This document shows positions 24,809-34,655 of a DNA stretch of 64,000 bases, in pieces. How positions within the stretch are numbered: the first letter of the stretch is position 1; each line of letters starts with the position of its first letter. Location: assembly GCF_018304965.1 (NCBI RefSeq), contig NZ_JAGQED010000002.1:1-64000 (forward strand), in the 5' to 3' direction. The position numbers were made by a program, and so were the translations under genes. This stretch comes from Collimonas antrihumi. Its GTDB lineage: Bacteria > Pseudomonadota > Gammaproteobacteria > Burkholderiales > Burkholderiaceae_D. The notes below the pieces were generated by a model. It ran no database searches, was not told the origin of the DNA, and was given only the letters and a program-made list of their open reading frames with translations.

Positions 24809-27664
24809 ATGATGCAACAATACCGCTCTAATTCTTATCTCTTCGGAGGTAATGCACCGTACATTGAAGAGCTGTACGAGTCTTACCTCGACAATCCCGG
24901 TTCAGTTGCCGATAACTGGCGTGCATATTTTGACGCTATGCAGCATGTACCTGCCGTCGATGGCACCGACAAGCCTGACGTAGGCCACGCCTCTGTCATC
25001 GCCTCGTTCGCCGAGCGCGCCAAACACGGTCCGATCCGCACTATCTCCGCTTCAGCCGATGCTGAAATGGGACGCAAGCGTGTTGCCGCAACGCAACTTA
25101 TCGCCGCTTACCGCTACCTCGGTTCACGCTGGGCCAACCTGGACCCGCTGCAACGCCAGGAACGTTCCGTATTGCCTGAACTGGAACCAAGCTTCTACGG
25201 TTTCACCGATGCCGACATGGACATCGTGTTCAACATCAGCAACACCTACTTCGGTACTGAAACTGCTACGCTGCGCGACCTGCTGAATTCGCTGCGCGAT
25301 ACGTATTGCCGTTCGATCGGTACCGAGTACATGTACATCAGCGATCCGACTGAAAAACGCTGGATGCAGGAACGCCTGGAGTCGACGCGTTCGGCACCGG
25401 TGTTCTCCGCAGAAAAGAAAAAGCACATCCTCGACCGCCTGACCGCGGCTGAAGGCCTGGAACGCTACCTGCATACCCGTTATGTCGGTCAAAAGCGTTT
25501 CTCGCTGGAAGGCGGCGAAAGCTTCATCGTGTCACTGGACGAAACGATTCAGCGCGCCGGAGCCAAGGGTGTCCAGGAAATCGTTATCGGCATGGCCCAC
25601 CGCGGCCGTCTGAACGTGCTGGTCAATACCTTGGGCAAGATGCCGCAAGAACTGTTTGCCGAATTCGAAGGCAAGCATGCCGACGACCTGCCGGCAGGCG
25701 ACGTCAAATATCACCAAGGCTTCTCATCCGACATCACCAGCCCGGGCGGCCCGGTGCATCTGTCGCTGGCATTCAATCCATCGCATCTGGAAATCGTCAA
25801 CCCTGTGGTTGAAGGTTCGGTCAAGGCGCGTATGGAACGCCGCGGCGACATCGACGGCTCGCAAGTGCTGCCGATCCTGGTCCACGGCGACGCTGCATTT
25901 GCCGGCCAGGGCGTCGTGATGGAAACCCTGAACCTGGCGCAAACGCGTGGTTACGGCACTGGCGGCACCGTGCATATCGTGATCAACAACCAGATCGGTT
26001 TCACCACTTCCGATCCGCGCGATTCCCGCTCCACCCTGTATTGCTCGGACGTCGTCAAGATGATCGAAGCGCCGGTTCTGCACGTCAACGGCGACGATCC
26101 TGAAGCGGTCGTGTTCGCTACCCAAATCGCGCTCGATTACCGTATCGAGTTCAAGAAAGATATCGTGGTCGATATCATCTGCTTCCGCAAACTGGGCCAC
26201 AACGAGCAAGATACGCCAGCACTGACACAGCCGCTGATGTACAAGAAAATCGGCCAGCATCCGGGCACCCGCAAGCTGTACGCCGACAAACTGGTTGCGC
26301 AAGGTACGATCGATGCCGACACTGGCGACGCCATGGTCAAGGCGTTCCGCGATGCGATGGACGCCGGCAAACACACTGTCGATCCGGTCATCACCAACTT
26401 CAAGAGCAAATACGCGGTCGACTGGCTGCCGTTCCTGAACCGCAAGTGGACCGACGCCGCAGACACTGCAGTGCCTGTCACCGAACTGAAACGCCTGGCA
26501 ACGCGCATCACCACTGTGCCGGAAAACTTCAAGGTCCACGCACTGGTCGAAAAAGTATTGAACGACCGCGCTGCCATGGGCCGTGGCGAACTCAACCTCG
26601 ACTGGGGCATGGGTGAGCATCTGGCCTACGCATCGCTGGTATCGTCGGGCTATGCAATTCGCCTGACCGGGCAGGATGCAGGCCGCGGCACATTCGTCCA
26701 TCGCCACGCTGTATTGCATGATCAAAACCGCGAGCGTTGGGATGCCGGCAGCTATATTCCGCTGCAAAACATCTCCGACCAGCAAGCGCCGTTCAAGGTT
26801 ATCGACTCGGTTCTGTCGGAAGAAGCGGTACTCGGTTTCGAATACGGTTACTCCACCGCAGAACCGAACACGCTGACCATCTGGGAAGCCCAGTTCGGCG
26901 ATTTCGCCAACGGCGCGCAAGTCGTGATCGACCAGTTCATCAGCTCCGGCGAAGTGAAGTGGGGCCGCGCTTCCGGCCTGGTCATGATGCTGCCGCACGG
27001 TTACGAAGGCCAAGGCCCGGAACACTCGTCGGCACGCCTCGAACGTTATCTGCAACTGTGCGCAGACAACAACATGCAAGTGGTGCAACCGACTACCGCA
27101 GCGCAGATTTTCCATCTGCTGCGCCGCCAGATGATCCGCTTGTTCCGCAAGCCGCTGGTGATCATGACGCCGAAGTCGCTGCTGCGTAACAAGGATGCCG
27201 GTTCGCCGTTGTCCGAATTCAGCAAGGGCAGCTTCCAGACCGTGATCGGCGAAGTCGATGACAAGATCGATCCTAAGAAGGTCAAGCGCGTTATCGCTTG
27301 CTCGGGCAAGGTTTACTATGATCTGGTTAACGCACGTAAAGAGCGCGGTCAGACTGACGTGGCAATTATCCGTCTGGAACAACTGTATCCATTCCCGCAC
27401 AAGGCATTTGCTGCCGAGTTGAAGCAGTTCCCTAACTTCAACGAACTGGTATGGACCCAGGACGAGCCGCAGAATCAAGGCGCATGGCTGCAGATTCAGC
27501 ACAACATTTTTGAGAACCTGGAAGATGGCCAGAAGCTTGCCTACGCAGGCCGTCCAGCCAGCGCATCGCCGGCGGTCGGTTACTACGACAAGCACTATGC
27601 GCAGCAAAAAGCATTGCTGGACACAGCATTTTCCAAGCTCAAAGGCTTTGTTTTGACGAAATAA
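24809..27664 (+). CDS. sucA: 2-oxoglutarate dehydrogenase E1 component
   Basis: Thiamine-diphosphate enzyme that decarboxylates 2-oxoglutarate. 951 residues from ATG 24809, which has GAAAGG 8 bp upstream; a GTG at 24800 would overlap that site. N-terminal E2-binding helix (YLFGGNAPYIEELYESYL), the IGMAHRGRLNVL and GDAAFAGQG motifs of the cofactor site, and the C-terminal transketolase-like domain are all present. First gene of the odhA-odhB-lpdA run (called odhA in this order). Confidence 0.96.
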   Translation: MMQQYRSNSYLFGGNAPYIEELYESYLDNPGSVADNWRAYFDAMQHVPAVDGTDKPDVGHASVIASFAERAKHGPIRTISASADAEMGRKRVAATQLIAAYRYLGSRWANLDPLQRQERSVLPELEPSFYGFTDADMDIVFNISNTYFGTETATLRDLLNSLRDTYCRSIGTEYMYISDPTEKRWMQERLESTRSAPVFSAEKKKHILDRLTAAEGLERYLHTRYVGQKRFSLEGGESFIVSLDETIQRAGAKGVQEIVIGMAHRGRLNVLVNTLGKMPQELFAEFEGKHADDLPAGDVKYHQGFSSDITSPGGPVHLSLAFNPSHLEIVNPVVEGSVKARMERRGDIDGSQVLPILVHGDAAFAGQGVVMETLNLAQTRGYGTGGTVHIVINNQIGFTTSDPRDSRSTLYCSDVVKMIEAPVLHVNGDDPEAVVFATQIALDYRIEFKKDIVVDIICFRKLGHNEQDTPALTQPLMYKKIGQHPGTRKLYADKLVAQGTIDADTGDAMVKAFRDAMDAGKHTVDPVITNFKSKYAVDWLPFLNRKWTDAADTAVPVTELKRLATRITTVPENFKVHALVEKVLNDRAAMGRGELNLDWGMGEHLAYASLVSSGYAIRLTGQDAGRGTFVHRHAVLHDQNRERWDAGSYIPLQNISDQQAPFKVIDSVLSEEAVLGFEYGYSTAEPNTLTIWEAQFGDFANGAQVVIDQFISSGEVKWGRASGLVMMLPHGYEGQGPEHSSARLERYLQLCADNNMQVVQPTTAAQIFHLLRRQMIRLFRKPLVIMTPKSLLRNKDAGSPLSEFSKGSFQTVIGEVDDKIDPKKVKRVIACSGKVYYDLVNARKERGQTDVAIIRLEQLYPFPHKAFAAELKQFPNFNELVWTQDEPQNQGAWLQIQHNIFENLEDGQKLAYAGRPASASPAVGYYDKHYAQQKALLDTAFSKLKGFVLTK

Positions 27665-27758
27665 TTGACGTCTAACCTAATTAGTTGGGGACAGAGTAAT
27701 TCGCCGCGCTGCGGCGGCTCTTAAACTCTTTCCCGCAATAATGAATATGGAGAATTAA

Positions 27759-29015
27759 ATGGCACTTCTAGAAGTAAAAGTTCCGCAATTGTCGGAATCG
27801 GTCGCTGAAGCGACTTTGTTGACATGGCATAAAAAAGTCGGCGACGCTGTCAAGCGCGACGAAAACCTGATTGATATCGAGACAGATAAAGTGGTGCTTG
27901 AACTGCCGGCCCCGGCCGACGGCGTGATCGTCCAGCTGATCAAAGGCGACGGCAGCACCGTGGTTGCCGATGAAATCATCGCTGTGATCGACACAGAAGC
28001 AACAGCTGGCGCGGTTGCCGCTCCGGCGGCGGCACCCGCAGTTGCAGCTGCAGCTCCGGTAGCAGCGGCTGCACCGGCAGCATCGCAATCGGCAGCGGGC
28101 ATCGCGATGCCTGCCGCAGCTAAACTGTTGGCGGAAAACAATTTGTCGGCGTCGCAGATCGACGGCAGCGGTAAAGATGGCCGCGTCACCAAGGGCGACG
28201 TTCTGGGTGCACTGGCTAACAAGCCCGCCGCACCTGTACCAGCGCCTCTGGCAGCAGCGCCAGCCAAGCCAGTACTGCAGCAAGTTGCCGCGCCAACCAA
28301 GGCCCAGCTGGACGACCGTCCGGAAGAGCGCGTGCCTATGAGCCGTTTGCGCGCCCGTATCGCCGAGCGCCTGGTGCAATCGCAATCGACCAACGCCATC
28401 TTGACGACATTCAATGAAGTCAACATGCAGCCAGTCATGGACCTGCGCACCAAGTACAAAGACAAGTTTGAAAAAGAGCATGGCGTCAAGCTCGGCTTCA
28501 TGTCGTTCTTCGTCAAGGCTGCGGTTGCCGCGCTGAAAAAATACCCGATCGTCAACGCTTCGGTTGATGGCAACGACATCGTGTACCACGGTTATTTCGA
28601 TATCGGTATCGCGGTTGGTTCGCCACGCGGCCTGGTAGTGCCCGTATTGCGCGATGCGGATCAAATGTCGATCGCTGACATCGAAAAGAAAATCGGCGAA
28701 TTCGGCGCCAAGGCCAAGGACGGCAAGCTGACGCTGGACGACCTGACCGGCGGTACCTTCTCGATCTCCAACGGTGGCACTTTCGGTTCGATGCTGTCGA
28801 CACCGATCATCAACCCGCCACAATCGGCAATCCTGGGCGTGCATGCGACCAAGGACCGTGCAGTTGTCGAAAACGGCCAAATCGTGATCCGCCCGATGAA
28901 CTATCTGGCCATGTCTTACGATCACCGTATCATCGACGGTCGTGAAGCAGTGCTGGCACTGGTAGCAATGAAGGAAGCGCTGGAAGATCCGGCCCGTCTG
29001 TTGCTGGATCTGTAA
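27759..29015 (+). CDS. sucB: Dihydrolipoyllysine succinyltransferase (E2 of 2-oxoglutarate dehydrogenase)
   Basis: 418 residues. One lipoyl domain with Lys44 in [10 protein letters not shown], an Ala/Pro-rich hinge (about 80-105), an E3/E1-binding domain (about 107-150, [13 protein letters not shown] to GDVLGAL), a second hinge and the catalytic acyltransferase domain ending in [12 protein letters not shown] with the active-site His. Follows sucA by 94 bp, including a short GC hairpin. Confidence 0.96.
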   Translation: MALLEVKVPQLSESVAEATLLTWHKKVGDAVKRDENLIDIETDKVVLELPAPADGVIVQLIKGDGSTVVADEIIAVIDTEATAGAVAAPAAAPAVAAAAPVAAAAPAASQSAAGIAMPAAAKLLAENNLSASQIDGSGKDGRVTKGDVLGALANKPAAPVPAPLAAAPAKPVLQQVAAPTKAQLDDRPEERVPMSRLRARIAERLVQSQSTNAILTTFNEVNMQPVMDLRTKYKDKFEKEHGVKLGFMSFFVKAAVAALKKYPIVNASVDGNDIVYHGYFDIGIAVGSPRGLVVPVLRDADQMSIADIEKKIGEFGAKAKDGKLTLDDLTGGTFSISNGGTFGSMLSTPIINPPQSAILGVHATKDRAVVENGQIVIRPMNYLAMSYDHRIIDGREAVLALVAMKEALEDPARLLLDL

Positions 29016-29038
29016 GCTTTAAATCTCGCTAGGCGAGG

Positions 29039-29084
29039 GCGCCCTGACTCCTGTTTTTCGCCTAAGAAAAATGGAGCAGGGCGT
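29039..29084 (+). repeat. Imperfect long hairpin between sucB and lpdA
   Basis: CGCCCTG-CTCC-TTTTTC pairs with GAAAAA-GGAG-CAGGGCG around a GCCTAA loop, with bulges. No T-run follows. It could limit transcription or mark an mRNA processing point between E2 and E3 genes, whose products are needed in different amounts. Confidence 0.45.
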
Positions 29085-29224
29085 ATCGTTTAGGTGGCTA
29101 GGTAAATGATGAGAGCCTTGTTGTTGTCGTTTGTTGTCACTTGCCGGAATTGCTTGCTTTGCGTTACGGAGCAGGCGGCTCAAGTTGACAATCGACCGGC
29201 AAGGCAATAACTCGAAGGATGGAA

Positions 29225-30652
29225 ATGAGCAAACAATTTGATGTCGTCGTGATCGGTGGCGGTCCTGGCGGTTATATTGCAGCAATTCGCGCCGCACAAC
29301 TGGGTTTCAATACTGCATGTATTGATGAATGGAAAAATGCCAAGAACGGCCCTGCGCCGGGCGGCACTTGCACCAACGTCGGCTGCATTCCATCCAAAGC
29401 ATTGTTGCAATCGTCTGAGCATTACGAGCATGCCGGTCATGCATTCGCCGACCACGGTATCGAAGTCAAGGGCCTGGGGCTGAACCTGGGACAGATGCTG
29501 GCGCGCAAGGATAGTGTCGTCAAGCAAAACAACGAAGGTATCTTGTACCTGTTCAAGAAGAACAAGGTTACCTTTTTCCACGGCCGCGGTTCGTTCGTCA
29601 AAGGCGACGCCAACGCTTACGAAATCAAAGTTGCCGGCGCTACCGAAGAAACCATCACAGCCAAGCACATTATCGTGGCTACCGGCTCCAATGCCCGTGC
29701 ATTGCCAGGTACGCCGTTTGATGAAAAACTGATTCTGTCGAACGCCGGGGCACTGGCAATTGAAGCAGTTCCGGCTAAACTGGGGGTTATCGGTGCTGGT
29801 GTAATCGGCCTCGAAATGGGCAGTGTCTGGCGTCGTCTGGGTTCAGATGTCAGCGTATTGGAAGCGTTGCCGACTTTCCTCGGCGCAGTGGACGAGCAGA
29901 TCGCCAAAGAAGCCGCCAAGCTTTTCACCAAGCAGGGTTTGAAGGTCAGCCTGGGTGTCACGATCGGCGCCATTACGGCCGGCAAGAATGATGTCACAGT
30001 GGAATATGTCGATGCCACCGGCGCAGCACAAAAAGCGGTGTACGACAAACTGATCGTATCCATCGGCCGGACGCCGAACACCATCGGCCTGAACGCCGAA
30101 GGCGTCGGCTTGCAGCTGGACGAGCGCGGTTTTATCGCTGTCGATGGCGATTGCAAGACTAACTTGCCGAACGTCTGGGCGGTAGGCGACGTGGTGCGCG
30201 GCCCGATGCTGGCGCACAAGGCTGAGGAAGAAGGCGTGGCGGTTGCCGAGCGTATTGCCGGGCAGCATGGTCACGTTAACTTCAATACGATTCCATGGGT
30301 GATCTATACATCGCCGGAAATCGCCTGGGTTGGCAAGACAGAACAACAACTGAAGGCAGATGGAGTAGCATATAAGGCTGGTACATTCCCGTTCCTGGCC
30401 AATGGCCGGGCACGCGCTTTGGGGGATACCTCGGGTATGGTCAAATTCCTGGCGGATGCCAAGACTGACGAAATCCTGGGCGTTCACATTGTTGGGCCAA
30501 TGGCATCAGAATTGATTTCAGAAGCCGTGGTGGCGATGGAATTCCGTGCATCAGCGGAAGACATCGCCCGCATCTGCCACGCGCACCCGTCCTTGTCGGA
30601 AGCGACCAAGGAAGCGGCGCTGGCAGTCGACAAACGGTCCCTGAATTTCTAA
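29225..30652 (+). CDS. lpdA: Dihydrolipoyl dehydrogenase (E3)
   Basis: FAD flavoprotein that reoxidises dihydrolipoamide for the oxoglutarate complex. 475 residues from ATG 29225 with GAAGGA upstream. FAD motif [17 protein letters not shown], redox disulfide in [19 protein letters not shown] motif [17 protein letters not shown], and C-terminal His-Glu pair in [14 protein letters not shown]. Third gene of the odh cluster; the following lipoprotein gene is close enough to be in the same transcript. Confidence 0.96.
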   Translation: MSKQFDVVVIGGGPGGYIAAIRAAQLGFNTACIDEWKNAKNGPAPGGTCTNVGCIPSKALLQSSEHYEHAGHAFADHGIEVKGLGLNLGQMLARKDSVVKQNNEGILYLFKKNKVTFFHGRGSFVKGDANAYEIKVAGATEETITAKHIIVATGSNARALPGTPFDEKLILSNAGALAIEAVPAKLGVIGAGVIGLEMGSVWRRLGSDVSVLEALPTFLGAVDEQIAKEAAKLFTKQGLKVSLGVTIGAITAGKNDVTVEYVDATGAAQKAVYDKLIVSIGRTPNTIGLNAEGVGLQLDERGFIAVDGDCKTNLPNVWAVGDVVRGPMLAHKAEEEGVAVAERIAGQHGHVNFNTIPWVIYTSPEIAWVGKTEQQLKADGVAYKAGTFPFLANGRARALGDTSGMVKFLADAKTDEILGVHIVGPMASELISEAVVAMEFRASAEDIARICHAHPSLSEATKEAALAVDKRSLNF

Positions 30653-30663
30653 GGGAGAAGCAC

Positions 30664-31080
30664 ATGCGTTATCTGATCGTATTGTTAGGCGTTGCGCTGT
30701 CCGGTTGCGCGACTACGGCGTCGGATAACGGTCGTGTGGTGATCGAGGCCATCTCCGACAGCCAGCAGCTGGAAGGTGCGCGCTGCGTGGTGAAAACCGA
30801 TAGCAGCCGCTGGAATGTGGTTACGCCCGGCGATGTCTTGATTGTCGAAGCCGACGGCGACTTGCACGTGGTTTGCGACAAGCCAGGCTATCGCACCTCG
30901 GAAGTGGTGTATCGGGCGCCGCCAGGGTTGAATTCCCCTAGTGTCGGCATTGGTGCTACCGGCGGCAGCGGCGGCATCGGTGCGGTCGGCCTCGGTTTGG
31001 GAGCCAACCTGCCACTTACTTTCGGCGGCAAGGAGAAGGCTTATCCTAGCCGCGTGCTGGTAGAGATGGGGCGGTCATAG
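30664..31080 (+). CDS. Small lipoprotein after lpdA, unknown
   Basis: 138 residues. Signal peptide MRYLIVLLGVALSGC with lipobox LSGC, so Cys15 would be lipidated. The body has a conserved-looking ARCVVKTDSSRW and VVCDKPGY pair with two cysteines, then a Gly-rich stretch (about 98-120). Looks like the betaproteobacterial lipoproteins related to PEGA-like carboxypeptidase-regulatory domains, but I cannot name it. Begins 11 bp after the lpdA stop with its own ribosome site, likely cotranscribed. Confidence 0.75.
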   Translation: MRYLIVLLGVALSGCATTASDNGRVVIEAISDSQQLEGARCVVKTDSSRWNVVTPGDVLIVEADGDLHVVCDKPGYRTSEVVYRAPPGLNSPSVGIGATGGSGGIGAVGLGLGANLPLTFGGKEKAYPSRVLVEMGRS

Positions 31081-31130
31081 TTGCTTGGGTCGCTGTCACG
31101 GTGTTGTCAGGGCGGTTGCCTGGATTGAAG

Positions 31131-31160
31131 TGGGTGAGCGGAAGCTCGCCCATTTTTATT
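31131..31160 (+). terminator. Terminator of the odh/lpdA transcript
   Basis: TGGGTGAGC, loop GGAA, GCTCGCCCA followed by TTTTTATTT: a good intrinsic terminator about 50 bp after the lipoprotein stop. Confidence 0.85.
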
Positions 31161-31298
31161 TCTAGCGGCTTGTTTATTTCGCAACTTGCTTATGTCGAAG
31201 CTTTATTTCAAAGCTTTATTAGTGAGCATGATTAATTTTTTGTCAATCCATAAGATTGGCAAGCGGGTTTTGGCTTTTCATCAAGAATTGAAAACACA

Positions 31299-32396
31299 AT
31301 GAACGTCTTAGAGTTTTACGAACAGGCACTGACACAGAGGGGTTTCCAGGCCGATGACGCGCAACGGCGCGCAGTCGATCGCCTGCAGCGGTCTTATGAT
31401 GAATGGGTCGAGTACAAGGCGCAGCGTTCCAACTCCTTCAAACGCCTGATCAACCGGCCTGACGTGCCGCGTGGCGTGTATATGTGGGGCGGGGTCGGAC
31501 GCGGGAAATCGTTTTTGATGGACAGTTTTTATTCGGTGGTGCCGGTGGTGCGTAAAACCCGCCTGCATTTCCATGAATTCATGCGCGCCGTGCACCGGCA
31601 ACTGGATGAACTCAAAGGTGTTGCCGATCCGCTCGATGAAGTAGCGAAGCGGGTCGCCAGGAAATATCGGCTGATCTGTTTTGACGAGTTTCATGTGTCC
31701 GATATCGCCGACGCCATGATTCTCTATAACCTGCTGAAAGCCTTGTTCGATAACGGCGTGTCATTTGTCATGACCTCGAATTACGAGCCGGGCACGCTTT
31801 ATCCGGACGGTTTGCATCGCGACCGCATGCTGCCGACCATCAAATTATTGCAAGATAACCTGGATGTGATGAATATCGATGCCGGCATCGATTACCGCAA
31901 GCGCGCCCTGGAGCAGGTGGATAGTTACCATGCGCCGCTCAACGCCGATACCGATCGCGCCTTGCGGCATGCCTTTGCCGGGGTTGCCGAGACGGCCGAC
32001 GAAGATCCTATCGTCGATATCGAAGCACGTAAAATCAAGGCCTTGCGCCGGGCTGGCGGCGTGATCTGGTTCGATTTCAATACCCTGTGCGGCGGTCCGC
32101 GCTCGCAAAACGATTACCTGGAAATTGCCAGCCGCTTCCATACGGTGATATTGTCCGGTATTCCGCAAATGTCGGCAGCGATGTCGTCAGAGGCGCGCCG
32201 CTTCACCTGGCTGATCGATGTGTTCTATGATCACAAGATCAAGTTGATCATGTCGGCTGCGGTGGCGCCCGAAGATCTGTACACGCAAGGCATGCTGGCC
32301 AACGAGTTTCACCGTACCGTATCGCGTATCATGGAAATGCAGTCGCGCGAGTACATGGATAGCGAACGACGTTCCGAAGCCGACTCGATTGTGTGA
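31299..32396 (+). CDS. zapE: ZapE / AFG1-like cell division ATPase
   Basis: 365 residues. AAA-type ATPase related to mitochondrial AFG1; in E. coli ZapE acts on the Z-ring under stress. Walker A in GGVGRGKSFLMD (about residue 64), Walker B in LICFDEFHVSD, and the FDFNTLCGGPRSQNDY segment typical of the family. Located after lpdA, as in many Burkholderiales. Start ATG 31299 has no strong ribosome site, only an A-rich stretch. Confidence 0.93.
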   Translation: MNVLEFYEQALTQRGFQADDAQRRAVDRLQRSYDEWVEYKAQRSNSFKRLINRPDVPRGVYMWGGVGRGKSFLMDSFYSVVPVVRKTRLHFHEFMRAVHRQLDELKGVADPLDEVAKRVARKYRLICFDEFHVSDIADAMILYNLLKALFDNGVSFVMTSNYEPGTLYPDGLHRDRMLPTIKLLQDNLDVMNIDAGIDYRKRALEQVDSYHAPLNADTDRALRHAFAGVAETADEDPIVDIEARKIKALRRAGGVIWFDFNTLCGGPRSQNDYLEIASRFHTVILSGIPQMSAAMSSEARRFTWLIDVFYDHKIKLIMSAAVAPEDLYTQGMLANEFHRTVSRIMEMQSREYMDSERRSEADSIV

Positions 32397-32458
32397 GCCA
32401 AGGTCAAGCTGCAGGTAGCGGTGTTTGAAAAATAACGTATAGAAATGGATGGGTTTAC

Positions 32459-33340
32459 GTGGAATTTGTTTCCTTGAGTCTGGCTCCCCGGGTATTCAGG
32501 TCAATCCGGTCATTGCGGTCATTTTCATCGCCGGCGCGTGCGCGTCTTCAGCGACCGGTCTTGCTGGGCGTTGCTGCGATGTTGCTGGCGTTGTCAGCCG
32601 GTGTGCAAGCCGCAGATGCCGAATTGAAGCCGGTCGCCGAGCCTGCCGCCGAGCTAAACGCGCGCTACCCGCTGGAAACGCTCAATTCGGTGGAGACGGC
32701 GAATCGTGCTTTGACCGATGTCGCCAATGCCAAGGCCGAAGTCGAAGCGCGCGATCTGGAACAGCGGCGCGCCTGCTATGCAAAGTTCTTCGTCAATAAT
32801 TGCCTGGATACCGCCAAGGAGCAGCGCCGCCTGGCGATGAAGGCCATCCGTCCGATAGACATCACAGCCAACGCCTTCTTGCGTAAGGACCGTGCCGACG
32901 AGCGCGACAAGGCGCTGGAAGTGCACAATGCCGGGCAGCCGGCCGAAGCAGCGCAAAAAGCGCAGGATCAAAAAGAAAAAGAGCTGAGCAACGCCGACAA
33001 GGTCAGGCAGGGCGCGGCCAAGGAAAAAGAAGTGGCCTCACATACCCGCAAACATCTGGGTGAGGCAGACAAGCGCGTGGCGGATCATAACGCCAAGGTA
33101 AAAAAGGCGCAGCAGGATGAGGCAGCCAAAGCCTCGCAACGTGCCGCCAATGTAGCCGCTTTTGAGAAAAAGGCGCAGGACTCGGCAGCGCGTCAGCGTG
33201 AGGTAGCCGCAAACAAGGCCGCCAAAGCCAAGGATCTGGCAAACAAGAAGGCGGCTGAAACGGGTGTGCCGGTGGCGCCTGTAGCGCCTGCGGTGAAATC
33301 GCCGCCGCCGGCCGGCGCCGCACCGGCGTCAGCACCGTAA
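32459..33340 (+). CDS. Exported coiled-coil protein, unknown
   Basis: 293 residues from a GTG at 32459 preceded by GGATGGG; other starts are possible because the first 30 residues are poorly constrained. A hydrophobic segment (VLLGVAAMLLALSAGVQA) with an AxA site at about residue 51 indicates export. The mature part has a short Cys pair (RACYAKFFVNNCLDTAK) and then more than 130 residues of Lys/Ala/Glu-rich coiled coil, ending in an Ala/Pro tail. Resembles a betaproteobacterial hypothetical family often next to zapE. Function unknown. Confidence 0.75.
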   Translation: MEFVSLSLAPRVFRSIRSLRSFSSPARARLQRPVLLGVAAMLLALSAGVQAADAELKPVAEPAAELNARYPLETLNSVETANRALTDVANAKAEVEARDLEQRRACYAKFFVNNCLDTAKEQRRLAMKAIRPIDITANAFLRKDRADERDKALEVHNAGQPAEAAQKAQDQKEKELSNADKVRQGAAKEKEVASHTRKHLGEADKRVADHNAKVKKAQQDEAAKASQRAANVAAFEKKAQDSAARQREVAANKAAKAKDLANKKAAETGVPVAPVAPAVKSPPPAGAAPASAP

Positions 33341-33352
33341 GGCAGGCAAGAA

Positions 33353-34159
33353 TTACACCGCGCGGCGCATTTTCTTGACGGTGTAGTTCTGCGCTTCCTT
33401 AGGCAGCGCCACCAGCTTGACGATCGCAAAGGTGCAGTTGTCCGCAGAGTGGCCTTCGGCCCGCTTGCGGGTCTTGGTAATCAGCATTTCAGCGGCATCG
33501 CGCGGTTTGTTCATGGCGATGGCCGCACCCAGTTCATCTTCCGTAAAGTAGTGCCACAACCCGTCCGAACATAGCAGGAAGGCGTCGCCAGCCTTCAAGC
33601 CGGTATAACGGCTGATGGTGACCTCGGGCGTCTCGGTGCTGGAGCCGAGCGCGTTCAGCAGGATGTTCGACAGGTTGTGCGATTTCGCCTCGCTGCGCGA
33701 CAGCTTGCCTTCGGCCACCAGTTTCTCGACATATGAATGGTCGATGGTGTGCTCGGCAAAATTGGGGCCGTCGAAACGGTACAGGCGCGAATCGCCGACG
33801 TGACCCCAGGTGGCAGTGCCGTCCGGCGACAGCACCAGGATCACCATGGTGGTATGCGGATCCTTGTCGTTGGAAAAGCCGCTCAGCTTGATGACGGTGT
33901 GGGTTTCCAGTGCAATGTTGCGCACCATGGCCTCGACATTGTCGATCAGCGGCGAGAATCCTTCGAAGATCTGCTTGGCGGTGCAAATCACCTGCTCGGC
34001 CGCCAATGCGCCGCCGCTGCGGCCACCCATGCCGTCGGCGAGTACTGCCATCATGTAGCCCGGTGCTTTTGGGGCGGTAAATAATGCGGCGCGGTCCTGT
34101 TGTTCCTGGCGGTCGCCGATGTGTTGGCCGGTACCGGCTTCGATCTTGTATTGGCTCAT
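33353..34159 (-). CDS. PP2C-family serine/threonine protein phosphatase
   Basis: About 268 residues from MSQYKIEAG at 34159 (an alternative start at 34183 has no better support). PP2C motifs are all visible: NxDR-like DRQEQQDRA at the N-terminus, LADGMGGRSGG with the metal-binding Asp, WGHVGDSRLYRF, and DAFLLCSDGLW, then SADNCTFAIV with the last Asp. Similar to stand-alone Stp1/PrpC phosphatases. No partner Ser/Thr kinase gene is adjacent. Convergent with the coiled-coil gene, 12 bp apart. Confidence 0.9.
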   Translation of the reverse strand: MSQYKIEAGTGQHIGDRQEQQDRAALFTAPKAPGYMMAVLADGMGGRSGGALAAEQVICTAKQIFEGFSPLIDNVEAMVRNIALETHTVIKLSGFSNDKDPHTTMVILVLSPDGTATWGHVGDSRLYRFDGPNFAEHTIDHSYVEKLVAEGKLSRSEAKSHNLSNILLNALGSSTETPEVTISRYTGLKAGDAFLLCSDGLWHYFTEDELGAAIAMNKPRDAAEMLITKTRKRAEGHSADNCTFAIVKLVALPKEAQNYTVKKMRRAV

Positions 34160-34376
34160 TCGTCTGGGTAGATTAAACTGCATCCTGTTCTGGATAATTC
34201 CGGGCTTGCCGGGCCTTGATCGGTCGTGAGGTCGGCATTCATCGCAACTTACAGCAACTCACCGCCATTCGCATACAGTAGTACAGTAAGAAGTCGATGG
34301 GAAATATTATACGCAGGAATAATTTTTAAAGTGTTTCCAGATGTTAACATTTTCCAACGCTAGCGTAGTCTAGAAC

Positions 34377-34598
34377 ATGACTGTGATTGATATGACCATG
34401 ATTGATCGAGAAGAAATCCTGCGCCGCATTATAGAACTCGAAGTCGAACATCGCGATCTGGATGCGGCCATACATACCATGACGAATCAGGTCTTGCATG
34501 AAGAGTTGCAGTTACGCCGCTTGAAAAAGCGGAAATTGCAGCTCAAAGACCAGATCACGCTGTTAAGAATGCAATTAATTCCCGACATCCCTGCCTGA
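34377..34598 (+). CDS. YdcH-like DUF465 protein
   Basis: 73 residues, almost entirely one or two helices, with the DUF465 pattern LEVEHRDLDAAI and a basic QLRRLKKRKLQLKDQI end. Small proteins of this kind are common and of unknown function. ATGs at codons 6 and 8 are alternative starts. It lies divergently from the PP2C gene and upstream of the helicase gene. Confidence 0.8.
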   Translation: MTVIDMTMIDREEILRRIIELEVEHRDLDAAIHTMTNQVLHEELQLRRLKKRKLQLKDQITLLRMQLIPDIPA

Positions 34599-34655
34599 TA
34601 GCTCACCCCAAGGCTGGTAGGATAGACCTCCAGCCTCTGCTTGAAGTAAGTTACC

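Noticed and set aside
25724-27607. Long open frame (627 codons) opposite sucA
   Set aside because: Antisense shadow of sucA with His/Asp/Val-rich composition and no ribosome site.
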